Positions 8,658-17,043 of a DNA stretch of 64,000 nt are shown here, piece by piece. This stretch comes from Lactiplantibacillus nangangensis (GTDB lineage Bacteria; Bacillota; Bacilli; Lactobacillales; Lactobacillaceae), in the NCBI RefSeq assembly GCF_005405065.1, contig NZ_BJDI01000007.1:124001-188000 (forward strand), written 5' to 3'. Under the pieces are notes generated by a model. The model saw nothing but the letters and a program-made list of their open reading frames with translations. It was not told where the DNA came from and did no database searches. Position numbers and translations under genes: made by a program. How positions within the stretch are numbered: the stretch's first letter is position 1; each line of letters opens with the position of its first letter.

Positions 8658-9122
8658 TCAGTCAATCGTTTTTGCCATCCAAACAAACGGATACCGCTTA
8701 CCCATATCATCAACCTGCTCGTAGGTCTTCACAATTTCAAATCCGGATCGTTGATAAACCTTTTGGGCTCGTCGATTGAATTGAGCCACATTCATCAACA
8801 GTTTCCGAGGGTGTTCCACCTCGATCACATGAGCAACCAACAACCGAACAAAGCTTAAGCCATAGCCCTTGCCAGTCCAGTCGGGAGCTAACCCCAATCC
8901 AATCTCAATGACGCCAGTCTGAGCCGTATTTTCTGTACAGAAATATCCTAGCAAATGATTATCCTCAATCACTTGATAAAATCGGTTGGCGCGGCGACTC
9001 GGTGACAACAATTCTGCACAATCATCTGGATCAGCATCCGTATCGTAGAAAGCATATTCAGCGGGATAGTGCCACTGTACGATCTGTTCCGCATTAGCTT
9101 GCGTTAAAGTCATTACTTCCAT
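8658..9122 (-). CDS. GNAT family N-acetyltransferase
   Basis: 154 residues. The acetyl-CoA site motif A is DWTGKGYGLSFVR, with the downstream NVAQFNRRAQKVYQRSGFE block typical of RimI/RimJ-like GNATs. The substrate cannot be deduced. GGAGGTGAG lies 3 bases before the ATG, which favours this start. It is convergent with the DUF915 gene and lies 18 bases downstream of the LysR gene on the same strand, so co-transcription is possible. Confidence 0.9.
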   Translation of the reverse strand: MEVMTLTQANAEQIVQWHYPAEYAFYDTDADPDDCAELLSPSRRANRFYQVIEDNHLLGYFCTENTAQTGVIEIGLGLAPDWTGKGYGLSFVRLLVAHVIEVEHPRKLLMNVAQFNRRAQKVYQRSGFEIVKTYEQVDDMGKRYPFVWMAKTID

Positions 9123-9140
9123 GGTCTCACCTCCAAAATA

Positions 9141-10037
9141 TTATTTCCAGAGCATCCGCTCCGCATACTCATCCGTCAAAAATTGTTTGATGGCACGAAT
9201 CATCATCACGGTGGACGGCGCTGTCGCTTGCGTTTTGTTCGCAACTAACGCAATTTCACGGTTGTAGGGTTCCGCGAAGGGATACGTGTTCACATCCCCA
9301 GTTAATTTTTTCAAAGCCAATTGTGGCAAAATCCCCATTCCTAAGCCAGACTCAACCATTGAAATAATCGACTGGTCATCAATTGAGAACCGCAAGAAGT
9401 TATTTGTAACATGGTAGTGATCCAACGCGAGTTTCGTATCTCGATCGTAGTCACTTTGTTGCAAAATAAAATTCTGGTCAGCCACGTCATCCGTTGTCAT
9501 GTATTTCCCATTTTCCGGCACGAAGCCAGCGGGCGTCACACAGTAAATTGGATCATTGACGAGCGCATGAACCAATAAATTATCATTGACTGGCATCGAC
9601 GTGAACCCAATATCAATCGTGCCAATCTTGGCCCATTTAGTAATTTCATTAAAATCACCTTGCACGACCGAAATCTCGATATCTGGATAAGCGTGATTGA
9701 AACGACGAATAATCCGTGGTAACCAATTGATACAAACACTACTAAATCCCCCGATTCGAACCGAACCGGAATGGAGCCCTTGAATATTATCCGCGACTTG
9801 GCGCAGATTACTTTCGGTATTCAAAATTTCTTGCACATATGGCAAGACTTGCCGACCATCACTGGTAAGTTCAACGCCCGAACGGTTGCGGATGAACAGC
9901 GGAAAGCCCAGTTCTTTCTCCAACTGGTTAACAGAATGACTGACTGCACTTGGGGTGACATTCAGGGTCGCAGCCGCTTGATAAAAGGTTTTCTGGGCCA
10001 CGACCGTCGCAAAAACTTCGTATGAAAAATTCGCCAT
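9141..10037 (-). CDS. LysR family transcriptional regulator
   Basis: 298 residues. The N-terminal winged HTH (QKTFYQAAATLNVTPSAVSHSVNQLEKELGFPLFIRNRSG) precedes a periplasmic-binding-like effector domain (IGGFSSVCINWLPRII...). It is divergent from the aminotransferase at 10177. LysR proteins usually control the divergent neighbour, so this is the likely regulator of that gene. The ATGAATTTCAT-type dyad at about 10061-10071 is a plausible operator. Confidence 0.93.
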   Translation of the reverse strand: MANFSYEVFATVVAQKTFYQAAATLNVTPSAVSHSVNQLEKELGFPLFIRNRSGVELTSDGRQVLPYVQEILNTESNLRQVADNIQGLHSGSVRIGGFSSVCINWLPRIIRRFNHAYPDIEISVVQGDFNEITKWAKIGTIDIGFTSMPVNDNLLVHALVNDPIYCVTPAGFVPENGKYMTTDDVADQNFILQQSDYDRDTKLALDHYHVTNNFLRFSIDDQSIISMVESGLGMGILPQLALKKLTGDVNTYPFAEPYNREIALVANKTQATAPSTVMMIRAIKQFLTDEYAERMLWK

Positions 10038-10176
10038 GGTGTGTTTTGCTCCTTAGATGAATGAATTTCATTTATAATTGAAAAAGTTGAGCTTTACTAA
10101 ATTACTCTCCCATTTTATCATACTAACAATCAATAAATTAATAACGAGTTAGAAAAAATTAAGTGGGGGAATCATC

Positions 10177-11409
10177 ATGAAAAATCTATTTGCGAACCGC
10201 GTCTTAAACAACGATAATTCTGACCTTGATAACATTTTCAAAAATAGTGCTAATCCAGCTAATATTTCTTTTGCTGGTGGCTTTCCAGATGTCGCCTTAT
10301 TCCCAGACACCGACTTAAAACACGCTTACCAGACCGCCATTGATCAAGATGGCCCAGCTATTTTTCAATATTCATCAACTCAAGGTCTACCCGCACTCCG
10401 GCAAAAATTAGCCCAACGAATGGCTAGCCACGCGGGCGTTATGACGACCGCTGACAACGTGATGTTAACGCAAGGTGGCCAACAAGCCATCGACTTAGTA
10501 GCAAAACTACTATTGAATCGGGGGGATTCAATGGTCGTTGAAGGCCCAACTTACATGGGCGCGCTTGCAGCGTTTGACACTTACGAACCAACTTATTACG
10601 AAATTCCAGTTGATGATCATGGGATGAACATTAATCAACTACGTCAAACCTTACAAGCTCATCCTGAAATCAAATTAATCTACACCGTTCCTGATTTTCA
10701 TAACCCAACTGGGACGACCTTGTCGGCAAAACGTCGGCAAGCCATGGTCGCCTTGGCAAATCAATACGATGTCATGATTTTGGAAGACAGCCCTTACCGG
10801 GACCTCCGTTACAGTGGCAAGGCAATTCCAGCCATCAAACACTACGATACCGAGGGTCGAGTCATCTTCATTTCCAGTTTCTCGAAGATTCTCTCCCCCG
10901 CTTTACGGACTGGTTGGATCGTGGCCGATGATGACGTCATGCACGAATTGATTGGGCTAAAATCAGCCATCGACGTACAATCACCAAACATTACATTAGC
11001 CGCCATCAATGCCTACTTGGATACCCATGACATTGACGACCACATTGCCACGATCAACCAAGCTTATCGGATCAAACGCGACGCCATGCTCAAAGCGCTC
11101 GACCGCTACATGCCGGCAAACGTCCAATACACCCGACCGGCTGGCGGTTTCTTCATCTGGGTCACGCTTCCCGCTGGCATTGATGCCAAGCAACTCTTAA
11201 ACGACGTCGTCTTACCACAAGCCCATGTTGCTTATGTGCCAGCTTCCTGCCAGTTTGCTAGTCGCCAAGTTAAAAATGCCTTCCGGCTAAACTTCACGAG
11301 CTTGACTCCGGAAACGATTACGACCGGGATCAAACGCCTAGGGAACATCTTACAAACTAGTACTGCAGCGGTCCCAGCTAAGGCATTAATGCCCGCAATC
11401 CAATTCTAA
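10177..11409 (+). CDS. PLP-dependent class I/II aminotransferase (2-aminoadipate/aromatic type)
   Basis: 410 residues, fold type I. Visible motifs are SFAGGFPD at the N-terminus, TQGGQQAIDL, the YTVPDFHNPTG block and the PLP lysine in SSFSKILSPALRTGWI (near residue 240), with Arg for the substrate carboxylate in NAFRLNF. The pattern matches LysN/AraT-like enzymes that transaminate aromatic or branched substrates. It lacks the GntR-type N-terminal domain of MocR proteins. GGGGGAA precedes the ATG. It is probably regulated by the divergent LysR gene. Confidence 0.92.
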   Translation: MKNLFANRVLNNDNSDLDNIFKNSANPANISFAGGFPDVALFPDTDLKHAYQTAIDQDGPAIFQYSSTQGLPALRQKLAQRMASHAGVMTTADNVMLTQGGQQAIDLVAKLLLNRGDSMVVEGPTYMGALAAFDTYEPTYYEIPVDDHGMNINQLRQTLQAHPEIKLIYTVPDFHNPTGTTLSAKRRQAMVALANQYDVMILEDSPYRDLRYSGKAIPAIKHYDTEGRVIFISSFSKILSPALRTGWIVADDDVMHELIGLKSAIDVQSPNITLAAINAYLDTHDIDDHIATINQAYRIKRDAMLKALDRYMPANVQYTRPAGGFFIWVTLPAGIDAKQLLNDVVLPQAHVAYVPASCQFASRQVKNAFRLNFTSLTPETITTGIKRLGNILQTSTAAVPAKALMPAIQF

Positions 11410-11413
11410 CTAC

Positions 11414-11453
11414 CTGCAACGACGCCCGACCGCAAAGTCTGGCGTCGTTTTTT
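11414..11453 (+). terminator. Terminator of the aminotransferase gene
   Basis: AACGACGCC..GACCGCAAAGTC..GGCGTCGTT stem followed by seven T. Confidence 0.85.
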
Positions 11454-11545
11454 TGCCACTAGCTACAACCAGCTCAGACTAGTTTAAAAAATTAATTAAA
11501 ACTGATAAAAATAACAATATCATGAGTTAATTATGGCAAAACGAT

Positions 11546-11574
11546 TTGACAGCTGCTAATTTACGCGCTAAACT
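11546..11574 (+). promoter_or_regulatory. Promoter of the T-box/amino-acid ABC operon
   Basis: A consensus TTGACA (11546-11551), 17 bases, then TAAACT (11569-11574). Transcription would start at about 11581, right before the T-box stem I. Confidence 0.75.
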
Positions 11575-11580
11575 AGCTCT

Positions 11581-11844
11581 AAATAAATGAAACGTCCGGA
11601 TGAGATGAGTAGTCCGAGTTTTCAGCTAAGAGAGTTGCTAGTACGGGTGCAAGGCAATCTGGAAATACGATGAAGATGGTCTCTAAATGGTTACGGTGAG
11701 CTCAAGTGTCAGCCGTAAACGCCCAGTACCCGTTACCGTACTGGAGTTAACTTAACTCCTGGAGCTGAATTATGTGAATGGTTCAGAAACAAAGGTGGTA
11801 CCGCGATTGCATTCGTCCTTTTTACTGAGGATGAATGCTTTTTT
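11581..11844 (+). promoter_or_regulatory. T-box riboswitch leader
   Basis: All landmark elements are present. Stem I begins with AGAGAG (11629-11634) and returns as TCTCT (11679-11684), with GGTGCAAGG in its distal part and AGTA/GAA forming the loop E motif. The T-box sequence AAAGGTGGTACCGCG lies at 11791-11805, followed by an intrinsic terminator (11809-11844; GCATTCGTCC/GGATGAATGC then TTTTTT). Uncharged tRNA pairing would favour antitermination and switch on the ABC genes. The specifier after GAA (11672-11674) is ATG (Met) or GAT (Asp), depending on whether one base separates loop E and codon. Confidence 0.95.
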
Positions 11845-11879
11845 ATTGGCAAAATTTAAGACATGGGAGTGGACGAAAA

Positions 11880-12698
11880 ATGAAAAAGTGGCTTAAAAAA
11901 TTAGGTGTAGCAGTCTTAGGGGTAGCGTTGGCAGTGACTTTAACGGCTTGTGGGCAATCTTCAAACAAAACCAGCAGTGCATCGAGTGCCGCCAGTTCAA
12001 GCTTAGGCTTGCAAAAATCTGGAACGCTGACGATTGGCCTCGAAGGCACGTTCAAGCCTTACAGTTATCGTGAGAATGGTAACTTGACTGGTTTTGAAGT
12101 GGACCTTGGCAAAGCAGTGGCTAAGAAATTAGGGGTTAAGGCAAAATTCGTTCCAACCAAGTTCGATTCCTTGATTGCCGGTTTGGACGTGAATAAATAT
12201 GATGTCGTGATTAATGATATCGCTGAAACACCTGCTCGTGAAAACAAGTACCTCTTCTCGACGCCGTATATTTATTCGAAATCACAGCTTGCCGTTAAGA
12301 AGTCTTCATCAATTAAAAAAATCACTGAGATCAAAGGCGCTAAGATTGCGCAAACAACGACCAGCAACAATGCAGCGGATGCGAAACGCTTAGGCGCCAC
12401 CGTGACCCCAACGGACGGGTTCCAACAATCCATTGACTTAGTCTCACAAGGCCGCGTTGCCGGGACGATCAATTCTCGGGAAGCTTTCTACGCTTTCTTT
12501 AAGCAAAACAAACACAGCGATATCCGCTTAATCGATGCGGGCAGTTCAATTGCCACTTCCAAGATTGGGGCTATTTTCACGAAAAAGCACGCTAAGTTAC
12601 AGAAGCAAGTTTCCAAAGCCATCCAGGAACTTCGTCAAGACGGCACCCTCACTAAACTTTCCAAAAAGTATTTCGGTGGCGACGTCACTAAAAAATAA
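11880..12698 (+). CDS. Amino-acid ABC transporter substrate-binding lipoprotein 1
   Basis: 272 residues from ATG 11880 (GGGAGTGG upstream; the in-frame ATG at 11835 lies in the terminator). A lipoprotein signal with LTAC places the lipidated Cys at 24. The SBP family 3 domain shows TIGLEGTFKPYSY, LTGFEVDLGKAVAKKLG, DVVINDIAETPAR and DGTLTKLSKKYFG. It binds a polar amino acid outside the membrane and feeds the permease/ATPase encoded downstream. A close paralogue follows immediately. Confidence 0.95.
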   Translation: MKKWLKKLGVAVLGVALAVTLTACGQSSNKTSSASSAASSSLGLQKSGTLTIGLEGTFKPYSYRENGNLTGFEVDLGKAVAKKLGVKAKFVPTKFDSLIAGLDVNKYDVVINDIAETPARENKYLFSTPYIYSKSQLAVKKSSSIKKITEIKGAKIAQTTTSNNAADAKRLGATVTPTDGFQQSIDLVSQGRVAGTINSREAFYAFFKQNKHSDIRLIDAGSSIATSKIGAIFTKKHAKLQKQVSKAIQELRQDGTLTKLSKKYFGGDVTKK

Positions 12699-12836
12699 TT
12701 GCGCCGAAGCGTTTATAACTACCATGAATCGGCTTCCTTCGCTATAATGAAAACACGGTACTTATTTTTTGTCAGTTGTTTCACTTTCAACTATGATGAA
12801 ATAGTGTCAAAAAAATTAAGGAGTGTTTTTAGACTT

Positions 12837-13649
12837 ATGAAACGATTCATGAAAAAGCTCGGTCTCGCGGTCTTCGGGATTGCCTTAGCAGTGACCTTAA
12901 CTGCTTGTGGTAACAGCAGTTCGAGCAAATCCAGCGCCGCCGGTTCTGACTTAGGGTTACAACAATCCGGCACGTTAACGGTTGGTTTGGAAGGCACTTT
13001 CAAACCATACAGTTATCGTAAAGATGGCAAATTGACCGGCTTCGAAGTTGACTTAGCGCGGGATATCGCTAAGAAGATGGGCGTCAAAGTTAAGTTTGTG
13101 CCAACCAAGTTCAACTCATTAGTGGCTGGCTTAGATACAAACAAATTTGACGTGGTCATTAACAACATGGCTGAAAATAAGGAACGGAAACAGAAGTACC
13201 TCTTCTCAACACCGTATATTTATTCGAAGTCTAAGTTAGCCGTTAAAAAGAACAACAAGTCGATCAAATCGATTACCGATATCAAGGGTAAGAAAGTCGC
13301 CGAAACCACGACCAGTAATAACGCTGCCGATGCCAAACGTCTCGGTGCCACGATTACACCAGTCGATGGCTTTCAACAATCAATCGACTTGGTTTCACAA
13401 GGTCGCGTTGATGGGACGATCAATTCCGGTGAATCTTTCTACTCCTATCTGAAGCAACAACCTAACGCCAATATTCGTTTGATTGATGCTGGTGATGCGA
13501 TTGCGGCACAAAAGATCGGCGCAATCTTTACTAAGAAACACACAAAATTACAAAAACAAGTTAACAAGGCCATTCAGGAATTACGCAAGGATGGCACCTT
13601 AACGAAACTTTCCAAGAAATATTTTGGTGCAGATGTGACTAACAAGTAG
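12837..13649 (+). CDS. Amino-acid ABC transporter substrate-binding lipoprotein 2 (paralogue)
   Basis: 270 residues from ATG 12837, chosen because AAGGAGTG lies 11-12 bases upstream; the longer frame has no such site. Lipobox LTAC with Cys 24. It is highly similar to the preceding protein over its full length (VGLEGTFKPYSYRKDGKLTGFEVDLA), so the pair is a tandem duplication. Differences cluster after the signal peptide and in the ligand-lobe loop (NNMAENKERKQ versus NDIAETPAREN), hinting at different affinity or ligand. A possible extra promoter (TATAAT at 12743-12748) lies between the two. Confidence 0.95.
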   Translation: MKRFMKKLGLAVFGIALAVTLTACGNSSSSKSSAAGSDLGLQQSGTLTVGLEGTFKPYSYRKDGKLTGFEVDLARDIAKKMGVKVKFVPTKFNSLVAGLDTNKFDVVINNMAENKERKQKYLFSTPYIYSKSKLAVKKNNKSIKSITDIKGKKVAETTTSNNAADAKRLGATITPVDGFQQSIDLVSQGRVDGTINSGESFYSYLKQQPNANIRLIDAGDAIAAQKIGAIFTKKHTKLQKQVNKAIQELRKDGTLTKLSKKYFGADVTNK

Positions 13650-13725
13650 TCGCTGCCCAACGAGTCGCCAGATCACTGGCGACTTTTACATAGCGCCACA
13701 ATTTTAGCTTTACAGGAGGATTTTC

Positions 13726-14433
13726 ATGGCAGCCATTTGGCACATTATCGTGACCGCGACCCCACAAATTGTCGCAGCCGGACTTAAATATACAATTCCA
13801 ATTGCAATTATTTCATTTATTATCGGGTTAATTCTGGCCGTTTTAACGGCTTTGACCAAGCTTTCCCCACGCCACGGCTGGTTCTCGATTGTGAAGGCAA
13901 TCGCCTACTTTTACGTGTGGTTGTTCCGGAGTACCCCGTTACTAGTCCAATTATTCATCGTTTACTTTGGCCTGCCCTATCTCAAAGTTAAGGGCATTTG
14001 GCCCAATGGGATTCAACTTGATCCTTGGACAGCTGGGATTGCGACGTTCTCACTGAACACCGGTGCCTACTGTGCCGAAACGATCCGCGCTTCAATTTTG
14101 TCGATTCCAGAGGGTCAATGGGAAGCCGCCTATTCGATTGGGATGACCAAACCCCAAGTGTTACGGCGTATCATTTTGCCACAAGCCGCACGGGTTTCGT
14201 TGCCACCCCTTTCCAACAGCTTCATTAGTTTAGTCAAAGATACTTCTTTAGCCGCTTCGATCACGATTATTGAAATGTTCGAAGTGAGCCAACAAATCGC
14301 TGCGGAGAATTACCAACCACTCGTGATGTATTCGTTGGTCGCCGCACTGTATGCGGTCCTTTGCTCGATTTTAAGTTGGTTGCAAGGTTACCTTGAAAAA
14401 CGGACCTCGCGTTACATTAGCCCAATTAATTAG
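13726..14433 (+). CDS. Amino-acid ABC transporter permease (HisM/GlnP type)
   Basis: 235 residues with about five membrane helices and the binding-protein-dependent transport motif region EAAYSIGMTKPQVLRRIILPQA, which contacts the ATPase. The FRSTPLLVQLFIVYFGLP segment is typical of polar amino-acid permeases. AGGAGG lies 7 bases before the ATG. It probably forms a homodimer with the next-encoded ATPase. Confidence 0.95.
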   Translation: MAAIWHIIVTATPQIVAAGLKYTIPIAIISFIIGLILAVLTALTKLSPRHGWFSIVKAIAYFYVWLFRSTPLLVQLFIVYFGLPYLKVKGIWPNGIQLDPWTAGIATFSLNTGAYCAETIRASILSIPEGQWEAAYSIGMTKPQVLRRIILPQAARVSLPPLSNSFISLVKDTSLAASITIIEMFEVSQQIAAENYQPLVMYSLVAALYAVLCSILSWLQGYLEKRTSRYISPIN

Positions 14434-14444
14434 GAGGAACAACT

Positions 14445-15206
14445 TTGATTAAATTTGAACACGTCAATAAAACGTTCGGTGACCATCCAGCGTTGATCGA
14501 CATCAATACTGGATTTAAAGAACATCAAACAACTGTCATCGTTGGCCCTTCTGGTTCAGGGAAGTCAACGCTATTACGCTCATTAAACTTATTGGAACGC
14601 CCAGAATCTGGCCAATATCATTTCAACGATTTAGCCATTGATTTTGCCAAGCCACTCAACAACAAAACGATTTTAACGTTGCGTCGCAAAACTGGGATGG
14701 TCTTTCAAGGCTACAACCTCTTTCCACATTTGACAGTCGTTAAAAACGTGATGGAAGGTCCCGTTCAAGTCTTGAAGCAATCTAACGCCGACGCTAAAAA
14801 AACGGCCCTAGATTTACTCGCCAAAGTTGGCTTAGCAGATAAAGCCGACGCCTATCCCAGCCAACTCTCTGGTGGTCAGCAACAACGGGTCGCCATTGCG
14901 CGGTCATTAGCGATGAATCCAGAATTTATCTTACTCGATGAACCAACTAGCGCCCTTGACCCCGAGCTTGAAGCCGGCGTCTTGCGTGTCTTATTGGAAC
15001 TCGCTGAAGAAAAAGATTCGATGATCATCGTCACCCATAACTTGGAATTTGCGCGCGCTGTCGCCGACAAGATTCTATTCGTTGAAAACGGGAAGATCTT
15101 ATTCGATGGCACCCCCGCCGAATTCTTCAAGCAACCTACGCAACGGATTGCGGACTTCTTAGCCGCCATGACGTTTACAGCAATTTCAGATAAAGCCAAT
15201 CAATAG
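14445..15206 (+). CDS. Amino-acid ABC transporter ATPase (GlnQ type)
   Basis: 253 residues starting at TTG 14445 with AGGAGG 8 bases upstream. Walker A is GPSGSGKST (near 34), the signature is LSGGQQQR, Walker B is FILLDEPTSALDPE, and the switch His is in IVTHNLEFARA. It powers uptake for the two binding proteins. It is the last gene of the T-box operon and is followed by a terminator. Confidence 0.96.
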   Translation: MIKFEHVNKTFGDHPALIDINTGFKEHQTTVIVGPSGSGKSTLLRSLNLLERPESGQYHFNDLAIDFAKPLNNKTILTLRRKTGMVFQGYNLFPHLTVVKNVMEGPVQVLKQSNADAKKTALDLLAKVGLADKADAYPSQLSGGQQQRVAIARSLAMNPEFILLDEPTSALDPELEAGVLRVLLELAEEKDSMIIVTHNLEFARAVADKILFVENGKILFDGTPAEFFKQPTQRIADFLAAMTFTAISDKANQ

Positions 15207-15208
15207 TC

Positions 15209-15244
15209 TTAACTAAGCCTGACAGTTTTTGTCGGGCTTTTTTG
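15209..15244 (+). terminator. Terminator of the amino-acid ABC operon
   Basis: AAGCCTGACAG/TTTGTCGGGCTT stem followed by a T run. Confidence 0.85.
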
Positions 15245-15283
15245 TTGCGCAAATTCAGGAATAGCTTAGTTAAAGGATTCAAG

Positions 15284-15480
15284 ATAATTGCCGCTTCCGG
15301 TCGTTGTTGAGTACATGCGGCCGAGGGACCAGGTCAAGCCTGAAAAACGTCTTGCCCCTCGCCCGGAAGCTTTGCCTAAACCGCAAATCTCCCGGACGGT
15401 CCGTGGTGTAAGACCGGAAAAGCCGCCGGTCAAACGCCACCCACACGGCCGATGCACGCAACAAAAACCTACAGCTAGCC
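15284..15480 (-). repeat. Intergenic palindromic repeat family 1, copy a
   Basis: About 195 bp, GC-rich and imperfectly palindromic. It starts ATTGCCGCTTCCGGTCGTTG and contains CCTCGCCCGGAA and CGGTCCGTGG. It ends with CGGCCGATGC and ACAGCTAG. It is about 85-90% alike the copy at 33824-34019 and is the reverse complement type of the copies at 15779 and 27843. The frames inside it are not genes. Confidence 0.85.
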
Positions 15481-15778
15481 AACTGTTCTGAATACTTAGT
15501 CAGTTGGTTTGATTTAGAAAATCAATTCAAAGATACCGCTCTCTGGCTTGAAAATAAGCTATAAGACCGTACCTTAGCTGGCACAGTCACCCAATAACAC
15601 ACAGACCCTGACTGCTGAAGCGATAATCTACATGCGGCCATTTAATCAATACGAGTATTATGGAGTCTACGACATTGCTACTTTCAATCTTTAGTTCTTG
15701 AGATAAAACGTGACGCTCTCTTCACTCATCCTCCGCCATCGATTAAAAAACAAGTATCCTACTCACGTATACCCACGA

Positions 15779-15973
15779 GCTAGCCGGAGGTGGTCGCTGA
15801 TGGCATCGGGCGTGTTGGTGGCGTTTGGTCGACGGGGCTTGTCGGCCTTATGCCACGGACCGTCCGGGGCAGTTGCGACTTTGGCAACTGTTCCGGGCGA
15901 GGGCCGAGACCGTTTTTCAGGCTCGGCCCGGTCCCACGACCGCATGTCATCAGCGGCGACCGAAGGCGGCAAT
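15779..15973 (+). repeat. Intergenic palindromic repeat family 1, copy b
   Basis: Same element as copy a in the opposite orientation (CTAGCCGGAGGT at the start, CCACGGACCGTCCGGG and TTCCGGGCGAGGG inside, GGCGGCAAT at the end). Copies a and b form an inverted pair around 300 bases of unassigned AT-rich sequence (15481-15778). The 114-codon frame across it is spurious. Confidence 0.85.
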
Positions 15974-16012
15974 GAGCAACCAACATCAATTTTCTTAATA
16001 TCATTATTTTTA

Positions 16013-16070
16013 TTGACGGATATTATAATTCTAGTTATACTGTTAGTCGAGTAATACTATACGACGTATA
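16013..16070 (+). promoter_or_regulatory. Promoter and probable PadR operator
   Basis: TTGACG (16013-16018), 17 bases, TATACT (16036-16041). Downstream, the perfect dyad TATACGACGTATA (16058-16070) lies at the transcript start, just before the padR ribosome binding site. PadR proteins typically repress their own promoter through such dyads, so autoregulation is inferred. Confidence 0.7.
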
Positions 16071-16090
16071 ATATGATAGGAGGACTAGTG

Positions 16091-16408
16091 ATGGCGATTC
16101 AAATTAGTTCGGAACTCCTCGATGGCTGTGTCTTAGCCTTATTGAGCACCGAAGATTATTACGGTTATGCCTTAACGCAGCGGTTGCAAGCTTCCGTTGC
16201 CGTTTCGGAGTCAACCTTATACCCGGTTTTACGCCGTTTAAAGAAAAACAGTTGGGTCACAACTTACGACCAAGCCTTTCAAGGACGTAATCGCCGCTAC
16301 TATCAAATTACTGCGGCGGGCCAACAACAACTAACACTGATTCAAAAGGATTGGGACACTTATCAAAATGCAATTAGTAACTTATTAAAGGGGGCAGCGG
16401 CATCATGA
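16091..16408 (+). CDS. PadR family transcriptional regulator
   Basis: 105 residues from ATG 16091, with AGGAGG 7 bases upstream. It is a typical short PadR: LLDGCVLALLSTEDYYGYALTQRL, then the winged helix VSESTLYPVLRRLKKNSWVTTY and the wing NRRYYQITAAG. It is translationally coupled to the next gene (overlap of 4 bases). PadR-HAAS pairs often sense envelope stress or antimicrobials, which suits the exported DUF4097 protein downstream. Confidence 0.95.
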   Translation: MAIQISSELLDGCVLALLSTEDYYGYALTQRLQASVAVSESTLYPVLRRLKKNSWVTTYDQAFQGRNRRYYQITAAGQQQLTLIQKDWDTYQNAISNLLKGAAAS

Positions 16409-17043
16409 CGGACTACTTAGACAAATTCGCAGCATTACTCATCCAGCTGAATGATGACGAACGCGACGAAGTACTCGAGTTTTACCGCGAATATTTACTC
16501 GATGCCAATATTCAAGACTATGACGACTGTGTGGCAGAACTCGGAACGCCCAAACAGCTCGCCCGGAAAATTTTGGCAGACTATTCCATTCGTTTCAATG
16601 AAAATCTCACTGGCAACTCAACGAAGCGCCAAAAAGGCCGCGCTGGCGTGCGCACCATTTGGCTGATCGTGCTGGCCTTGCTTTCAACACCTATTACCAT
16701 TCCGGCGTTGATCGTCATCTTGGCTGTACTCTTTGCTTTGGCCGCCATCGTCTTTGCCGTGGCAGTTGCCATCGTCGCAATCGTGGTCGGGCTGACATTC
16801 CTCAGCCTTTCCATGATTACCGCAGGGGTCGGGGTCTTCACACAATCGCTATGGACCGCGTGTTTCTACATCGGTAGCGGGCTCGCCGCGATTGGGGTCG
16901 AATTACTCGTGTTACCACTCTTCTTGTGGTTTATCGGTCTAATTATCCAAGGTGTTTCAACGATTGTACAACGCTTATACCATCGTTTCGTTAAAAAGAA
17001 TCGCGCTGAGAGAGGAGGTCGTCATCATGAAAAAAACCGTTAA
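16405..17043 (+). CDS. HAAS-domain (DUF1700) membrane protein
   Basis: 212 residues. The N-terminal HAAS/DUF1700 domain (YLDKFAALLIQLNDDERDEVLEFYREYLLDA) is a short helical module that accompanies PadR regulators. Three to four hydrophobic helices follow from about residue 84 to 185, then a basic tail. It overlaps padR at its start and the DUF4097 gene at its end, so the three form one operon. It is probably a membrane partner in signalling. Confidence 0.92.
   Translation: MTDYLDKFAALLIQLNDDERDEVLEFYREYLLDANIQDYDDCVAELGTPKQLARKILADYSIRFNENLTGNSTKRQKGRAGVRTIWLIVLALLSTPITIPALIVILAVLFALAAIVFAVAVAIVAIVVGLTFLSLSMITAGVGVFTQSLWTACFYIGSGLAAIGVELLVLPLFLWFIGLIIQGVSTIVQRLYHRFVKKNRAERGGRHHEKNR

Noticed and set aside
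15710-16054. 114-codon plus-strand frame
   Set aside because: It lies across repeat family 1 copy b, has no ribosome site and an unusual composition, and overlapping frames exist on both strands of the palindrome.
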